From Ridgeia piscesae (taxonomy: Eukaryota > Annelida > Polychaeta > Sabellida > Siboglinidae), in contig JAODUO010000113.1 of assembly GCA_025642075.2 (NCBI GenBank), positions 494,501-558,500 of the forward strand: 64,000 nt of DNA, read 5' to 3'. Position numbers and translations under genes: made by a program. The stretch's first letter is position 1. Every line of letters begins with the position of its first letter. Below are positions 11,776 through 56,510 of this stretch, one piece after another. The notes under the pieces were generated by a model that saw nothing but the letters and a program-made list of their open reading frames with translations, was not told the origin of the DNA and ran no database searches.

Positions 11776-14700
11776 CCATTTTCTCCATGTACTAATTGTT
11801 GCAGTTATTGTGTAGCAATAATAACCACATCAAAGACCTGGTTGACGTGAGTAAGTAAGTGTAACGACCTCCCATACCACCTCCTTGGCCTCTGTCAGGC
11901 CCTGTACTGGAGCCAGTGGTGACTGCCCTGTCAACAGTTGCATTCTTCCCCTGCCTGCTGCCTCACACACTCAACAGGGAAGCGGAACTGTCTGCCGCAG
12001 TGTGTGAGGCGATAATAAGATAATAACCAAGGAGATAATAAGATAATAACCACAGTGATAATAAGATAATAACCAACCACATCTTCGGTGTTAGTGAAAA
12101 TCATAGCACATCAAAGACATGGAAGATGTCAGACAAGAGATAATATTGATTAGTAGCACCACCACCCCCGCCACCAGTTTGATTGAACATGAGATATATC
12201 ATTACTGTAGTAGCGCAGTGGGCCAGGGTGGGGCATCGCACTCTCCACTAAGAGGACCCGGGTTCGAATCCTGTGCTGTCATGTAAAACCCTGGGCAAGT
12301 TTTTTCACTCTACACTGCTTCAGTTCACTCAGCTGAGTACCTGGCTACTGATAGTGGTGGATATTTGTGTACGAATAACCTTCACTCATTAATTCCAGCA
12401 ATGCTTCACGAAGAAGTTGCGATAGTGGTTGATTTAAAGGGTCTGCCTGGGACTAAAGCGTAATGCACTTTGAACAATCCTGCAATTATATATTTTATTA
12501 TCCAGCTGTGATTAACAAAACGTATTAGTGCATGTTCGATGCTAAAATGACAAGTGTCTTTTAACTCAGTTAAATACAGGCAAGAAAGTGGACTTATTCC
12601 AGATGTGCTTGTCATGTCATCAGATATCAGAGCTTAGAAAACACAGCGAGTATATGATACCTGATACGTTTTGTTTACTTAAACAGTTAAGTTTATGGTG
12701 TATAAACAATAACAATGAATCTGGAAGCTGTGATGTTTTATTGTTGCATGTTAGTTATTATCATTGTATTGTTTAATAAATAAAAAAAAAATATTCTTTC
12801 GTAACTAAGTTATGATTTTTAGGTATGCACTTCAGCCAATTTATTATGTTAAGAATGTATTACTGTTGACATATTCATAACCATGAAATATTTTTAGACA
12901 TTAATTTTGATCTTTTAATCTCCTAGTCTCAAGCCAAACTCCACCCAAAGTTGTTTAAATAAAATACAGTGGAACCTCACCGTTGAGGTCACCCTGGGGA
13001 CTGGGCAAGGGTGACCTGAATAGAGAAGTGACCTGAATTGAGAAGTGACCTGAATATAGAAGTGACCTGAATAAGGAAGTGATTATATTAGTGGGACGGA
13101 ATTCCTGTACTTTGCTGTTGTGGAATTAACTGTAACTGTCCCAGGGTGGCCTTAATTGCGATGTGACTATTACACGAGTGACCTTAAAGCGAGGTTCAGC
13201 TACCTGTGTTTGTGATCTCTCCTGTGTATATTCCTGCGTTTCTGGTCTGCTGCTGTGAAGACGCTCTTTATGATGTTTCATTTGACCAGCCAGATAAAAC
13301 ATGCTGTAAAATAATTGCTGTTATAGTATTTATTGCCCCCCACCTGTGGCCCGGTGGGAGCTCAGGTGGGTGGCTCAAGTGGAACCATAAAACGCTCGTT
13401 AAGCTGCCTACCTTGATCTGCTAGCACCGCACTAATAGGACTTTTGTCATGTTTTGAACCGAGTTTGAAATATTTATCTGCGGCGGATCACGCGTAAATC
13501 ACACTTGCGCGGGAGGTCAGATTTCTCCAGCAGGTGTCAGCACAATAAAATCCATAGTAGACGTAATCTCTGACATAGATTCTTCATAATCAGACGGCTG
13601 TTAATTTCCTGCATTGGCAGAGGCAACAGGAAACGTTTTTGAAGCATGTTTACGAGCACCAGACAGCTTATTAAACGGCTTTATCTAAACACGCAGACAG
13701 TGATTGATTACGTATGTTCCCTTGTCTGGATATTGATCGTTTCTGTAGTATGATTTCATCGATTTCAAAGTATGATTACTTCGCTATCAGAGCAAAACAA
13801 AATTGATTAAACCATTGTTCTTATTGTGAGGCTTAATTATGATACACCAAATTGCTGCGGATGTGACCTTGACCTTTGTTGACCTTGACAGAAGGATACG
13901 AAGGCAGCAATGGTGCCTTCAAGTCGGAGATGTTGGAACAACTCATGGAGAATCTTAAGTAAGTGTATGTGCACTACACGTGCGTGCGTGGCAACTATAA
14001 TATTGGTAAATAACACATTCGTAACAACATAACACACGATATTGTCAGATTCCCAACTATCGCTTCTCAGTTTCGTCTGGTGTTATACAACATAAAATGT
14101 CTGTCATGTCACACAGGGCGAATGTCACGCTAACAAGATAATTATTGAACATTTTAAAACGATCTTGCTCTTCAAAATTGATTTATTTACTTAAATTTTT
14201 TCAACATAAACAAATGTATTGATGAGTCATAGCCCATCAAATTGTGTTTATTAAGACAAGAATTTGTTTTACATTAAATTTTTGTTTTACAGTTACATAG
14301 CATTCATAATGTTTACAAATATTCACATAGTAAACACCATCTACAGATGTTATTCAATCTTGGGCAAACTGTTCAGTTACATTTTGCAGCACCCGCTTAA
14401 AATTTAGGGGAAATTTACTAAACTGTCTTGGCTGCACAAGCAATAAACTATCACAAGTTATTACTCGATCTAGATATTAAAGTAAATGTTTCCTTTGCCA
14501 CAGCAAAATGGGAATTAAATTGTAAAATTGTACCTTTTTGAATTCCATGGATTATACCTTTAAAATGATACTTCATTTGTTGAAATATCTTTATTTACTG
14601 GGTACTAATGTTGAGAAATAAACTGGGTATTGAACAGTTGGATTATCAGATATGCATTTCTGCGAGAAACACAAAAATTACGGAATGTGAATGACAGCTA

Positions 14701-17700
14701 AAGTTTGATTCAGTGTCCAGTGTAGAATTATGAGACTCAATACCCGACTTGTGTCACGTTGCCTATTTGAACAATAATTATCTTAATTAGCCTGGATTGC
14801 AAAATGTATTTAACAATTTGGTTGCTAATGTTTTGATGACCGAGTCTAAATAGGTTTGTTTGAAAGATAAATATCTTTATTAGTCTGGATTGCAAAACAA
14901 ATTTAATGATTTGATTACTGAAGTGCTGACATTGTGAGGATGCAGTCTGAATGGGTTTGTTTGAAAGATAAATATCTTTATTAGTCTGGATTGCAAAACA
15001 AATTTAACAATTTGATTACTGAAGTGCTGATATTGTGAGGATGGAGTCTGAATGGGTTTGTTTGAAAGATAAATATCTTTATTAGTCTGGATTGCAAAAT
15101 AAATTTAACAATTTGATTACTGAAGTGCTGATGTTGTGAGGATGGAGTCTGAATGGGTTAGTTTGAAAGATAAATATCTTTATTAGTCTGGATTGCAAAA
15201 TAAATTTAAATATTTGATTACTGAAGTGCTGATATTGGAAGGATGGAGTCTGAATGGGTTTGTTTGAAAGATAAATATCTTTATTAGTCTGGATTGCAAA
15301 ATAAATTTAACAATTTGATTACTGAAGTGCTGATATTGTGAGGATGGAGTCTGAATGGGTTTGTTTGAAAGATAAATATCTTTATTAGTCTGGATTGCAA
15401 AACAAATTTAACGATTTGATTACTGAAGTGCTGATATTGTGAGGATGGAGTCTGAATGGGTTTGTTTGAAAGATAAATATCTTTATTAGTCTGGATTGCA
15501 AAACAAATTTAACAATTTGATTACTGAAGTGCTGATATTGTGAGGATGGAGTCTGAATGGGTTTGTTTGAAAGATAAATATCTTTATTAGTCTGGATTGC
15601 AAAACAAATTTAACAATTTGATTACTGAAGTGCTGATATTGTGAGGATGGAGTCTGAATGGGTTTGTTTGAAAGATAAATATCTTTATTAGTCTGGATTG
15701 CAAAATAAATTTAAATATTTGATTACTGAAGTGCTGATATTGGAAGGATGGAGTCTGAATGGGTTTGTTTGAAAGATAAATATCTTTATTAGTCTGGATT
15801 GCAAAATAAATTTAACGATTTGATTACTGAAGTGCTGATATTATGAGGATGGAATCTGAATGGGTTTGTTTGAAAGATAAATATCTTTATTAGTCTGGAT
15901 TGCAAAATAAATTTAACAATTTGATTACTGAAGTGCTGATGTTGTGAGGATGGAGTCTGAATGGGTTAGTTCGAGTTGTTCGCTGTCTTCCAGTGAACAC
16001 TACAACCAGCGTGGAGGCTTCCGCGATACTGACATGACCATCTACGCATCCGGAGAACTGGTTGTTGCTCGCTTCTCAGACGATGGCCGATGGTACCGTG
16101 CGAAGGTTGTCGAAACTGATCCAGATGTGAGCCTTGTGAAAGTGAGTTAGGTGACAAAAACACTGGAGGGTTAATTAATGCCTCCATATGGATGGCTTTT
16201 GTGTCTGATTGATTGTTATTGCGGTATGATTGCGGCGTGGTTATAAAGAAGTCATTGGTGGAGTTGTTAGACCCACACGACTGAGATTCATATGGCGGGA
16301 GACAAGGTTTATGTGAATTATGTCGTCTGTTATCACTCAGTTTGTATTGTTTGGGGAGCATAGTTATTCAACATCAAAATGGCAGACATTTTTTGTTACT
16401 TTGGAAATGTGGAGTCTTGCGAAACATGTTCAACATAATTATTACTCAGTATGACCCTGTTTCACAATCAAAAATACCGTATTTGTCCAGTTACGCGTAC
16501 AGTACAGTATGCTCAAGACAAAAATCTTAACTGGTCTTTTGACAATGACTAAATGGTGGCGCCACCTAGTGGAACTGGTAGAGTTATGCTGTTTCCTCCA
16601 GTAACAATAATTTGACACATAATTTGCTATTTCCATTTTAAACGTGGTGCCAGTGAGTGACATCACATAAAATTCAAGTCAACCAATGTAAATTGATTGG
16701 AAATCATTTATTCATCCGCATAATGATAATTATGTGGTCAAAAGGATGCCGAGGTCACAGATGCAGGTGGACATTTCTGATGCTGCCACTGGTTCTGTGG
16801 TTGTGTAGTTGACAGGGAAGTGATTACTATAAATGGTGGATCTGATAGTGTAATAGCCTTTTGTCATAGGTCGATGTTAGCCACTGCTGAAAAATGTGTG
16901 TATGCTAATTAGGGCTTGTACGCTTAATAGAACGGACACGGTAAGCTTAAAATAACCCTATCTACCCCCCATGTGTGGCCTTAAGCAGGGGTTGTGTTGA
17001 TGTCGGGGGAGGTGTCTTTTGAGCAGTGCGGATCAACTTTCTCCCTTTCCATTTGAACTTCTCTAATTTATGATAAAAAAGTACATATGTTATCTATATT
17101 TACTTTCTTGCATTGCTCAACTGGAAATAAACAATTTAAATTCATCAACTTTCTCCCTTTCCATTTGAACTTCTCAAATGTATGATAAAAAAGTACATAT
17201 GTTATCTATATTTACTTTCTTCCATTGCTCAACTGGAAATAAACAATTTAAATTCATCAACTTTCTCCCTTTCCATTTGAACTTCTCAAATGTATGATAA
17301 AAAAGTACATATGTTATCTATATTTACTTTCTTCCATTGCTCAACTGGAAATAAACAATTGAAATTCATCAACTTTCTCCCTTTCCATTTGAAATTCTGA
17401 AATTTATAATAAAAAAGTTTTGAATGTCGCTGCAGGTGTTCTACGTAGACTTTGGCAATGCGGAGTGGGTGCCTGAGGCTAACCTGGCCCAGATCCAACC
17501 TCAATTCCTCCATCTGCCGTTCCAGGCGATGGAATGCTTCCTCCCCCTGGTGGCTGCGACTGACGATGGCACGTGGTCGCCCGAGGCCAGGTAATGTGAA
17601 CAGCTAGTTGGGGTTGGAATAAAATATTGTTTGCACTTAATGCATTTTAGTCCAACAGACGTATGGCATCACGCTGCATCCTGGTGTTTACGTAACATGT

Positions 17701-17834
17701 TTGCAACAGAACCTACGGAATCAATTTTACACAAGCATGCACACTGTGAAATCATAAACAGCATACTCTACCTTTTGAGGGGAGGGCTGACTACCGTAAT
17801 GACTATGTATTAGGACCCAGCATATTATTTGATG

Positions 17835-17873
<39 letters not shown>

Positions 17874-17898
17874 GCAAATACATATTATATTTTAAATA

Positions 17899-17929
<31 letters not shown>

Positions 17930-18506
17930 TTTAATATATAATATGTATTTGTTTAATAAATATGTTGGCAAATCTTTCTATTGTCTCTTTCAGGAAGTGC
18001 TTCACAGAGCTCTCCGAAGGGAAGGTGTTATTCGCACATGTCTTATCTACGTAAGTTACCATTGGTGCTCTCGCTTTTGCTTTTACGGACATCTGTGTCC
18101 ACGAGTATTCATTGAAATATTCTTACCACTTATACATGCTGTGGGGTCAAAACCTGTGGACCATCACTATTGTAACAGACTTACTAAGCACAGTTAGATG
18201 GGCAGCAGCACATACCTTCAGATTAGTCTTTAGAACATTAATAATCAATAAGTAAGTAATAAAATAGAAACAGAATGCCTTCATTTAAGTTCTTTAAGAT
18301 GAGTCTTGATGTCGTCCTGCAGGAACAGTAACAACGTCATCAGTGTCGAGTTGTACGACACAGAACTGGAGGAAGACGTTGACATTGGTCAGGTTCTTGT
18401 CGACACGGGATTCGCCAAGCAGCCGGACCGTGCAACCTTCAAACGACCTCAATCTCCAACATCCACGCACACGGCCACAAACCATCCGAGATACGTCCCC
18501 GGCTAA
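8783..18506 (+). CDS. CCCH zinc-finger and extended Tudor domain protein (3' part of gene)
   Basis: Seven exons join in one frame: 8783-8878, 9589-9780, 13892-13958, 15994-16141, 17436-17590, 17994-18050 and 18323-18506 (stop TAA). They give 298 residues. A CCCH finger (C-x8-C-x5-C-x3-H, residues 8-27) is followed by an extended Tudor domain, meaning a Tudor core embedded in an SN-like fold. The Tudor core carries VARF, RWYRA and FYVDFGN, which place aromatic-cage residues and Asn where Tudor domains bind symmetric dimethylarginine of Piwi-type partners. By family knowledge this points to a piRNA or germ-granule scaffold. CCCH followed by extended Tudor recalls the C-terminal part of TDRD12/Yb-type proteins, but that comparison is from memory and no helicase or CS domain is visible. 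The first exon begins in phase 1, so upstream exons must exist; I did not find them. Confidence 0.88.
8886..8966. repeat. ACACATGC microsatellite
   Basis: A run of ACATGCAC and ACACAC units starts a few bases after the donor of the zinc-finger exon. Confidence 0.85.
9215..9275 (+). mobile_element. Non-LTR retroposon 3' end with ATTC tail
   Basis: The sequence taaagttttattcgttgatt followed by ATTC and ACTC repeats looks like the short-repeat tail of an L2/CR1-type retroposon. Two better copies of a similar tail lie near 43319-43440 and 47437-47549 on the minus strand. Confidence 0.4.
9589..9780 (+). CDS. Exon: first SN-like segment of the extended Tudor domain
   Basis: The acceptor follows ttattcccgtcag, and the donor is GCGACG|gtgggt. 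Its two leading bases complete the split Asp codon from the zinc-finger exon. The segment WVAVELTAVSSPSHFYVTF has the beta-strand pattern that opens extended Tudor domains. An acceptor at 9529 would extend the open frame but breaks the phase with the previous exon, so I chose 9589. Confidence 0.85.
10160..11062. mobile_element. 903-bp MITE with GTGACG...ACGAAATGAGTC ends
   Basis: The left end reads GTGACGAAATGAGTCATATG. The right end, reverse-complemented, reads GTGACGTGTTCTAACGAAAT then GAGTCGTATGTC. The left copy lacks about nine internal bases. AATT flanks both ends (10156-10159 and 11063-11066), consistent with a 4-bp target duplication. The terminus resembles that of the 3-kb element at 25196-28243, so this is probably a non-autonomous relative. 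The middle (10560-10790) is GC-rich and promoter-like; no ORF is seen. Confidence 0.75.
11690..11772. repeat. (AG)n-(AT)n compound microsatellite
   Basis: A GGGA/AG-rich tract from about 11615 passes into pure AG and then AT repeats ending at 11772. Confidence 0.9.
11997..12078. repeat. Three copies of a GATAATAAGATAATAACCA repeat
   Basis: Three near-identical copies, each near 26 bp, follow a GC-rich stretch that looks exon-like (see findings). Confidence 0.75.
12207..12490 (+). mobile_element. tRNA-derived SINE, copy 2
   Basis: The head tagcgcagtgggccagggtg and box B GGGTTCGAATCC (12260-12271) mark a tRNA-derived promoter. The body (ccctgggcaagttttttcac, ttcactcagctgagtacctg) and the tail (gcacttTGAACAATCCT) match the minus-strand copy at 3836-4168. 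It lies in the intron between the second and third recognised Tudor-gene exons. Confidence 0.8.
12969..13204. mobile_element. MITE-like element with CAG...GAACCTC ends
   Basis: The left end reads CAGTGGAACCTCACCGTTGA. The right end, reverse-complemented, reads CAGGTAGCTGAACCTCGCTT. Between them lie short repeats of GAAGTGACCTGAAT. Imperfect inverted ends starting with CAG suggest a small hAT-type non-autonomous element, but I see no clear target duplication. Confidence 0.45.
13892..13958 (+). CDS. Exon: helical linker before the Tudor core
   Basis: The exon runs from ttgacag to AA|gtaagtg. It encodes the helix SEMLEQLMENL, the usual alpha-helix between the SN-like strands and the Tudor barrel. 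Its start phase (1) and end phase (2) both match their neighbours. Confidence 0.82.
14770..15968. repeat. 101-bp tandem repeat, about 12 copies
   Basis: The unit is 101 bp and includes GATAAATATCTTTATTAGTC and GGATTGCAAAA. The first copy is diverged and later ones are nearly identical. A variant unit with TTTAAATATTTG and TATTGGAAGG recurs 505 bp (five units) apart, near 15205 and 15709, so part of the array grew by duplicating a five-unit block. The array ends about 25 bp before the Tudor-core exon acceptor. Confidence 0.93.
15994..16141 (+). CDS. Exon: Tudor core, first half
   Basis: The acceptor is cgctgtcttccag and the donor AAA|gtgagt. It encodes GELVVARFSDDGRWYRAKVV, the first Tudor strands including two cage aromatics (F of VARF and Y of RWYRA). 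A 101-bp tandem array ends about 25 bp upstream of the acceptor. Confidence 0.92.
17032..17415. repeat. 112-bp tandem repeat, 3.4 copies
   Basis: Copies start at 17032, 17144, 17256 and 17368 with ATCAACTTTCTCCCTTTCCA. The last partial copy runs into the polypyrimidine region of the acceptor at 17435, so the splice-site region itself was probably the seed of the repeat. Confidence 0.92.
17436..17590 (+). CDS. Exon: Tudor core, second half
   Basis: The acceptor is gtcgctgcag and the donor CCAG|gtaatg. It encodes VFYVDFGNAEWVPEANLAQI, the diagnostic Tudor motif with Y, F and N at the cage positions, then the return into the SN-like fold (FQAMECFLPL). A 112-bp tandem array ends about 20 bp upstream. 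Confidence 0.93.
17838..17945. repeat. (AT)n microsatellite with inverted flanks
   Basis: Two TA runs separated by a palindromic AAATACATATTATATTTAAA-like stretch just upstream of the exon at 17994. Confidence 0.8.
17994..18050 (+). CDS. Exon: SN-like helix and strand
   Basis: The short exon lies between ttgtctctttcag and CTAC|gtaagt and encodes KCFTELSEGKVLFAHVLS. Phase 2 at both ends joins it cleanly to its neighbours. Confidence 0.88.
18323..18506 (+). CDS. Terminal coding exon, SN-like end and stop
   Basis: The acceptor is gtcgtcctgcag. The exon encodes ISVELYDTELEEDVDIGQVL and TGFAKQ, the last strand and helix of the extended Tudor fold. A short Pro/Thr/Ser tail follows, ending VPG-stop at 18504-18506. 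No CS or other domain follows. Confidence 0.9.
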
Positions 18507-19490
18507 GAGACGACTCACAATCTTTTCTCGTGTGTTTAGTCACTACTAATTGACAGTGGGTGAAAATCTCAAACTGTTGTTTACCTTTCATTTCTCTGTA
18601 ATTAGTTTTATTTCAGAATTCTGCAGTTTTTGTAACAAAAAAATTTGTTTAATGAAAATGTGTATATGATCTTACATTGATCTGTGATAGTCCTGTTGAA
18701 TAATTATGTTATGATTGTAAGGAGGCATTTATGGTGATTAAGTGTAAGCATTGTCTTCATATTCTAAGTAGGCCAATTTACCAGTTGATATGACTTTTTA
18801 TTAAAGAAAAACTGCTATTGTTATCAAACTTAGTTTGGACTTACAAGTATGAGTATTTTTTATCAGTTGAATAGTGATATTATAATTGTGATGGCATAAG
18901 AAATACCATACTGCAGTTGCATCTAAGATGTAGGAATATTTTTTATCGGTTGAACAGTGATGACATTATGATCGTGATAATATAAGGAATCTAATATCGA
19001 AATTACACAAGAGAAGTGTAGATGATTAATAATGTTGATACCAGGGGTTTTGTCTATTGAAGGTCGGAATGTCTCGCATTTACTATTCCTTCTCAGAAAG
19101 GTACATTTAATTTGTGTGAATTCTCATGTTAAATCACACGATTTTATGATGACTATCAAAAATACTTTTACTTCTATCATCAAAATGTTGAGTAGTTTTA
19201 ACTAATGTGTCATTAGTTTTAATTAATATCCGTTATTCTTTACTTTTGAATTCTGTATGACCGTGATGTACTTGATCCTTAGGTTACCAAGGTATTAGGT
19301 TGGTTGACAGGGTAGTTAGTAAACTCCAGAAGATGTTTTGTTGAGTGTGTTTAAATGGAGCCAGTGTTTGCAGATGTCATGAAATGTAACGCTGCTACAT
19401 TTGGTGATCCCCAGATAGATCATTACACGTCTACTCTGGTTTTTGTGTTTGGTGTACATTAGAAAGAATAAAAGTGTAAATTTAAGTTAT
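18507..19490 (+). other. Probable 3' UTR of the Tudor gene
   Basis: This AT-rich stretch follows the stop codon, has no splice-supported coding sequence, and ends shortly after a canonical polyadenylation signal at 19467. Confidence 0.55.
19467..19472 (+). terminator. Polyadenylation signal AATAAA
   Basis: A canonical AATAAA lies about 960 bases after the Tudor stop codon and is followed by a T-rich segment. It is the best candidate end for the + strand gene, though other sites are possible. Confidence 0.5.
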
Positions 19491-20099
19491 TTTTGAAGTT
19501 TGTTACTTCATTCATTTTGAAAGAATGTTAAAAACTAATTTATTCCCGGCTGTGTATGCATCTGTCAGTTTATTATTATTTATTTTACCTTCTTATTATC
19601 CGGTACATTTTTACACAGATTTTATGCAATATCTACTAATTTTTATCAGTATGCCCTTTATTTTAATAATCATCTTTACCTGTCACTTATTTATTAGTAT
19701 TATTTTTTTATACATATGTTATGCATTGCCATTTACTGTAACAAGTTTAATATTATTAACTTTACATAATTTATTAATATTCTGCAAATATACATGTATA
19801 AATAATGTGTCCAAATGGGGTTTATCAAGATTTATGGCACTATATGTTCTTATATCCTGGATTGTATGGTCACTCTAGTATTGCCTCAGTTATCTATGTC
19901 TTACAAACTACATGGCAATATACATCTTGCAGTTTGTGTAGCTGTTTAGTGGTGTGCTGGATCTTGGTATAGCTGTCTATCGGTGTGGTTAATGTCGGTA
20001 TAGCTGTCTCTTTCTGCAGTGAATTGGTACAGCTGGTGGTGATACTGGAATAGATATTTATCACTGCCATACACCTGAACATATAAGACAGAAACAGGA

Positions 20100-22047
20100 G
20101 ACGGAAGGTAAATTAGATACAAGTTTATTTGGCCTTTCAGAAGCTTGATGAGGAAACACAAAAAGCCGTATTCAAAAATAGCTCATCTAGCACCAGAGTA
20201 ATGTAGTTGACAGACAGGTTGTGTTTTATCATGAATCTACTACAACTAAATTACATACGTAGTTCTGCAAAACCAAAGAACCTATTCCACAACCGGACTC
20301 CACAACCATGCGGGCGTGGCAGTCCACATCCACATGTGTCCACACAGCAATACGTTACACATTTGTACAAAGAGGAAAATATAAAACGGTATCTGATCAA
20401 AATTCAGTACACACGCACTCTTGTAAGATACAGGCAGATATGTTGTTTTTGTTATTGTGGCTAAAATATAAAATAATTTAATAAGCTGTGTTCCAACCGG
20501 ACAGGGTCGATTGTACAAGCGTAATCATCGCGTAGTCCTGTCTAACTTGTATGGCCTTCCCCACTAGAAATGACTTGACCAGATATCAGCAACCAGCAGC
20601 TTAAAATTCCTACACACATAATGCTGTTCTTTTGTCATCCTGATGTGATATATTTCACCAGCTAGACGGCAATAAGATAGTCAATTAAAATCATACGACA
20701 ACAGGGTTACGACAAATGCAAGGCTGGGTTTATTCAAGCCCTGCTTCACAAACTTAACTAGCATTACTACCATAATTATCTTTATCCAGCTTTACTAACA
20801 GGGGAACAACACAAGTTAACAGAGAAACACAAATTAAACTGTGCAGCTTACTAGTTCCCTGAAGTACCCAGTAAATGCTAAATGCGACACGTTTACCACC
20901 CTATAAGACCAACTGGAAGGGCTGATGATTTCCCCTGGCACTGCCGTCTATCTTACAACATATTCCTTGCAAGAGTACACAGCTAATACACAATAACAAT
21001 GCAACATTGCTTTGAAACACATCGCTCTAGAAATGTTGCTGTAAAAACATCACACAACATTCAGAACATACCAACAAGTGGATCGGTATTTCAGAAAAGC
21101 ACTTCCATACAACCCTCACAATATTTGCCTTTGAAAAGGTCGCGGTTGTTCAACAGTTTGTTTCAACTGTATCATGCTTGCATAGAGCCTTTCCGTAGAC
21201 CTAAGAACACTTCTTCAGACATTCACATTTCGCAACAACCTGACATTTTGGCATGACACGTTTCAAACTAGCGACACCGACAGACAGACATGCTTCCATT
21301 CACACGTCTTCATCCATGCTTGCTTGCACGAAAACAGTTTAAATACACGTGTAAATACTTTGTAAAATACCTCGATATTTAAGGTTTAAATTTTTTCGCA
21401 AAACCTACATTGTAGCATTTGCATAGTCACCCACCACACTTAGAGAAACAAATGTTCTCGTAAAGTGAAACAGGATTTCTCATCCATCTTCTAAACTAGG
21501 TACATTTTAAATACTTCGCCACCTCGTCATCCTGGATATGTTGAAGCAGTCATTTTATAGAGGAATATTTATAGAAAGATTTTCTGAAATTTAAAAAAGA
21601 ACAAAATAGCTAAAAAAATTAAAATAACATTTAAAAATAACGCCTTCATAAATGAAGTTTTTGTATAAATTATATATACTATTGGGGTTAACTTGTCATC
21701 ATTCCCTCATTGTAGTAACGATAAGGTCCAGAAGGTATATTTATTACAGTTAATGTACAGTTTCTTTGACAAAGACTTGACACATCTTAATCACATGACT
21801 GTCATGTAGTTCATCACCTTTGATGCCCTCTCTGGGTCTCACCCTACCCCCGTTGTCTACCCTACATAACTTCCACCCTTACCACACAACAGTCACAACA
21901 CTTTGACGTAGCCTTATCTGAATAAAAACATGTCATCTACACAGATGACAAGTTCCTACATGTCCTCGAGGACTGAGTGGTCACGTGATTAAGACGGCCT
22001 TTAGTTCGCCCCTGAGGGGCACAGTTAAGCCACCTGGTGCGAGTTAT
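20100..22047 (-). other. Probable 3' UTR of the modular membrane-protein gene
   Basis: This stretch follows the minus-strand stop codon at 22048-22050. It holds no splice-supported coding sequence. Two candidate polyadenylation signals (TTTATT on the plus strand) lie at 20729-20734 and 20124-20129. About 0.6 kb separates the farther one from the polyadenylation signal of the convergent Tudor gene. Confidence 0.45.
20124..20129 (-). terminator. Candidate polyadenylation signal (distal)
   Basis: AATAAA on the minus strand, about 1.9 kb after the stop codon. A nearer alternative is at 20729-20734. Confidence 0.35.
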
Positions 22048-55153
<33,106 letters not shown>

Positions 55154-56510
55154 CTGGAAGAACAACCAAGATGGTCAGTGTGATATCGTAACATCATAAT
55201 AGCATCTTTACAATTACTGTAACAACAGGCCTATGTGACAGACAACATCATAATAACATTCTTGTAATTGAAACAACAAAAACAGCCATCTACCAAATGA
55301 CAGCATTCATACAATAGTAGCAACAACTACACCCACCAACCGTGTAGCTCAGTGCGAAACACATCACAACAACATCCTTTCCAAAACTGTAAGAACACCA
55401 TAGATAACCACACACACGATTTCTTTACAGAAAACACTGGCAAAAGCTGTATCATCAGAGTCCTGTCAAAGGACACAACCTCAAAGGAGTAACTGTTCAA
55501 GAGTAACCAGCTATACTTGAGAAAACGTACAAATATTACATTATTTAATAGCAACAGCTTGACTGCACTGTTCAAATGCAGGAGTTCCAGGCACAGTATT
55601 TGTTTGGCGCATTTCACCACAAGTCAACCCTGGACCACATCCACAGTGGCATCAATGAAGTCACTCGGTACACTCCGTACAATCATTTATCTCTTTCGGT
55701 TTTCATTATTGCATAATCCTGTTGTGCTTCTAGGGAAATCTGAAAGTTCCACAGGTGCTTCCTGGAACGTAATCAACATTTTTGCCACAGTCTGGTGCAG
55801 TATTTATAGGTGCCGACTTAACGAACCACCGTGGAACGCAGATGGTCGAGTCTGCGGTCTCAATGAGTAGTGCAGTTTACTGGAAACTAACTAAATAACA
55901 ACATAAATGTCTACAACCTGGTGTCTGAATCCCATGTGTGTATATGAATTCTACTTAACAATAGCATTTTAATGTTATTCTTTCTAGGAATTCTAAGCAT
56001 GTGACAAAAACTTAGTAGTGCTCAAAGTTATTGCTCATAGTTAAACTATGTATTAATTGGCTTTGATATAAATAAGTGTCATTGTTCACAATTTCATATT
56101 TAAATATAGTTAACTTAGTGGGTTTTGGTGCTCAGATGTGTTCCATTGGCAATTTATGCTATCATTAGCCCTGCAATGTTTGCTTTCTCTAGAATGTCAC
56201 ACATTGTTTTACACTGTCTTATATGTCATTGAACGGTGCACTATGCGCTTCAGAAACAGATTGTGGAACAGATGACAACATTTAATTGTATTGCATCGAA
56301 AATTGTCTAATTAGACATTGCAATTCTAGTAAAACAAACCATGATGAAGTGCGAGCTTGATGGAGAGACGGAAAGAAGGATGAAGAAGGATGTGAGGAGA
56401 AACCAGGAGCCTGGATGAAATAATACGATGGATTGCGTAACAGACCTGTCACATGGCCACAGAAGGAAATTCAGTTGTTAATTTGTACACGACAAAAAAT
56501 GTGCACTAAC

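Noticed and set aside
19525..19878. 117-codon hydrophobic plus-strand frame beginning MLKTNLFPAVYAS
   Set aside because: Very AT-rich, after the polyadenylation signal, with no splice or family support. Random AT-rich frames read as hydrophobic.
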